A stretch of 64,000 nt of DNA from Duganella sacchari (GTDB taxonomy: Bacteria > Pseudomonadota > Gammaproteobacteria > Burkholderiales > Burkholderiaceae_D), in NCBI RefSeq assembly GCF_900143065.1, contig NZ_FRCX01000015.1:1-64000 (forward strand), given 5' to 3'. The stretch's first letter is position 1, and every line of letters starts with the position of its first letter. Below are positions 63,643 to 64,000 of the stretch, piece by piece. The notes beneath the pieces were generated by a model. The model was not told the origin of the DNA. It saw nothing but the letters and a program-made list of their open reading frames with translations, and searched no databases. The position numbers and the translations under genes are program-made.

Positions 63643-64000
63643 TCAGGCGGCGAGCTGCAGGCGCTGCTTGCCTGCGACGGGTGCCGGGTGCAGTTTAAAG
63701 ACGGCGACAATGGCAGTCAGCGCATCGGCCTGATCGTGCAGCGAGGCTGCTGCGGCGGCCGCTTCTTCCACCAGCGCGGCGTTCTGCTGCGTCACCTGGT
63801 CCATCTGGCCGATGGCCTGGTTGACCTGCTCGATGCCGCTGCTCTGCTCCAGTGAAGCCGAGGTGATTTCACCCATGATGTCGGTCACGCGCTGGATGCT
63901 GTCCACCACCTCCGTCATCGTGGTGCCCGCTTGCGTGACCAGCATGCTGCCCGCATTGACCTTGTCCAGCGAGTCGTCGATGAGGCCCTTGATCTCTTTG
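63643..64000 (-). CDS. Methyl-accepting chemotaxis protein, C-terminal part (5' partial)
   Basis: The frame is open to the right edge, so only the end of the receptor is seen (about 118 residues). EIKGLIDDSLDKVNAGS, TTMTEVVDSIQRVTDIMGEI and IEQVNQAIGQMDQVTQQNAALVEEAAAAAASL belong to the cytoplasmic signalling coiled coil, past the conserved hairpin. The tail has Lys and Leu without an NWETF pentapeptide. Convergent with the ABC fusion, 11 bases apart. Confidence 0.92.
   Translation of the reverse strand, partial: KEIKGLIDDSLDKVNAGSMLVTQAGTTMTEVVDSIQRVTDIMGEITSASLEQSSGIEQVNQAIGQMDQVTQQNAALVEEAAAAAASLHDQADALTAIVAVFKLHPAPVAGKQRLQLAA

Overview
The window is a GC-rich chromosomal stretch of a betaproteobacterium, most likely an Oxalobacteraceae member of the Massilia/Duganella/Janthinobacterium type. 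The reasons are the Burkholderiales-style order tyrS-dtd-...-dusB-fis-purH-ruvC-ruvA-ruvB, a DUF2782 gene and a type II homoserine kinase beside polA, coq7 near rplM-rpsI, two PEP-CTERM exported proteins, and GGGGTCAG-type palindromic repeats between genes. It is mostly core housekeeping sequence with small accessory islands. I see no rRNA, tRNA, insertion sequence, prophage or CRISPR array. No intergenic gap exceeds 300 bases.

Layout. 1-2313: the 3' part of a large multidomain protein with a papain-like protease region and a phospholipase C-like tail, cut by the left edge. 2374-10482: ZIP metal transporter, exported dienelactone hydrolase, polA, then a rightward run DUF2782-thrB-membrane protein-acyltransferase. 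10418-18348: uvrD, an orphan BlaR1-type M56 protease, frmA, a sugar dehydrogenase-like gene and two stand-alone response regulators, one with an ANTAR domain. 18420-22962: thiamine operon thiC-thiS-thiG-thiD-thiE behind a TPP riboswitch and a clear sigma-70 promoter. 23013-31455: membrane diguanylate cyclase, exported M20 hydrolase, an unknown secreted protein, a DHFR-like/TetR pair with its own palindromic operator, an unknown protein, a dienoyl-CoA isomerase and a secreted M28 aminopeptidase.

31583-37905: valS, a hydroxyaspartate/threonine dehydratase with a YheO-type regulator, DUF2147, a PEP-CTERM protein behind an operator-like inverted repeat, and a YbaN-family protein. 37883-46612: eleven leftward genes tyrS-dtd-ybhB-like-phosphatase-dusB-fis-purH-ruvC-ruvA-ruvB-yaiI, interrupted by a terminator after purH that overlaps a predicted near-leaderless ruvC promoter. 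46771-49359: a peptidoglycan pair (M23 endopeptidase, anmK). 49366-52547: a second PEP-CTERM protein, a TetR repressor divergent from a TetX-like flavin monooxygenase with a palindromic operator between them, and a VOC protein. 52593-56872: erpA, argC, rplM-rpsI, osmC-like, coq7 and a conserved hypothetical gene. 56996-63631: four ABC exporter genes, ending in a 1194-residue permease fused to an M1-type metallopeptidase. The 3' end of a chemotaxis receptor runs off the right edge.

Most interesting for follow-up are the permease-peptidase fusion with its modified M1 motifs, the TetX-like monooxygenase with its repressor and operator, the edge-truncated protease/phospholipase-like protein, the long palindrome before uvrD, and several promoters that appear to make leaderless or near-leaderless mRNAs. 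All calls come from reading the sequence; family assignments rest on recognised motifs, not on a database search.
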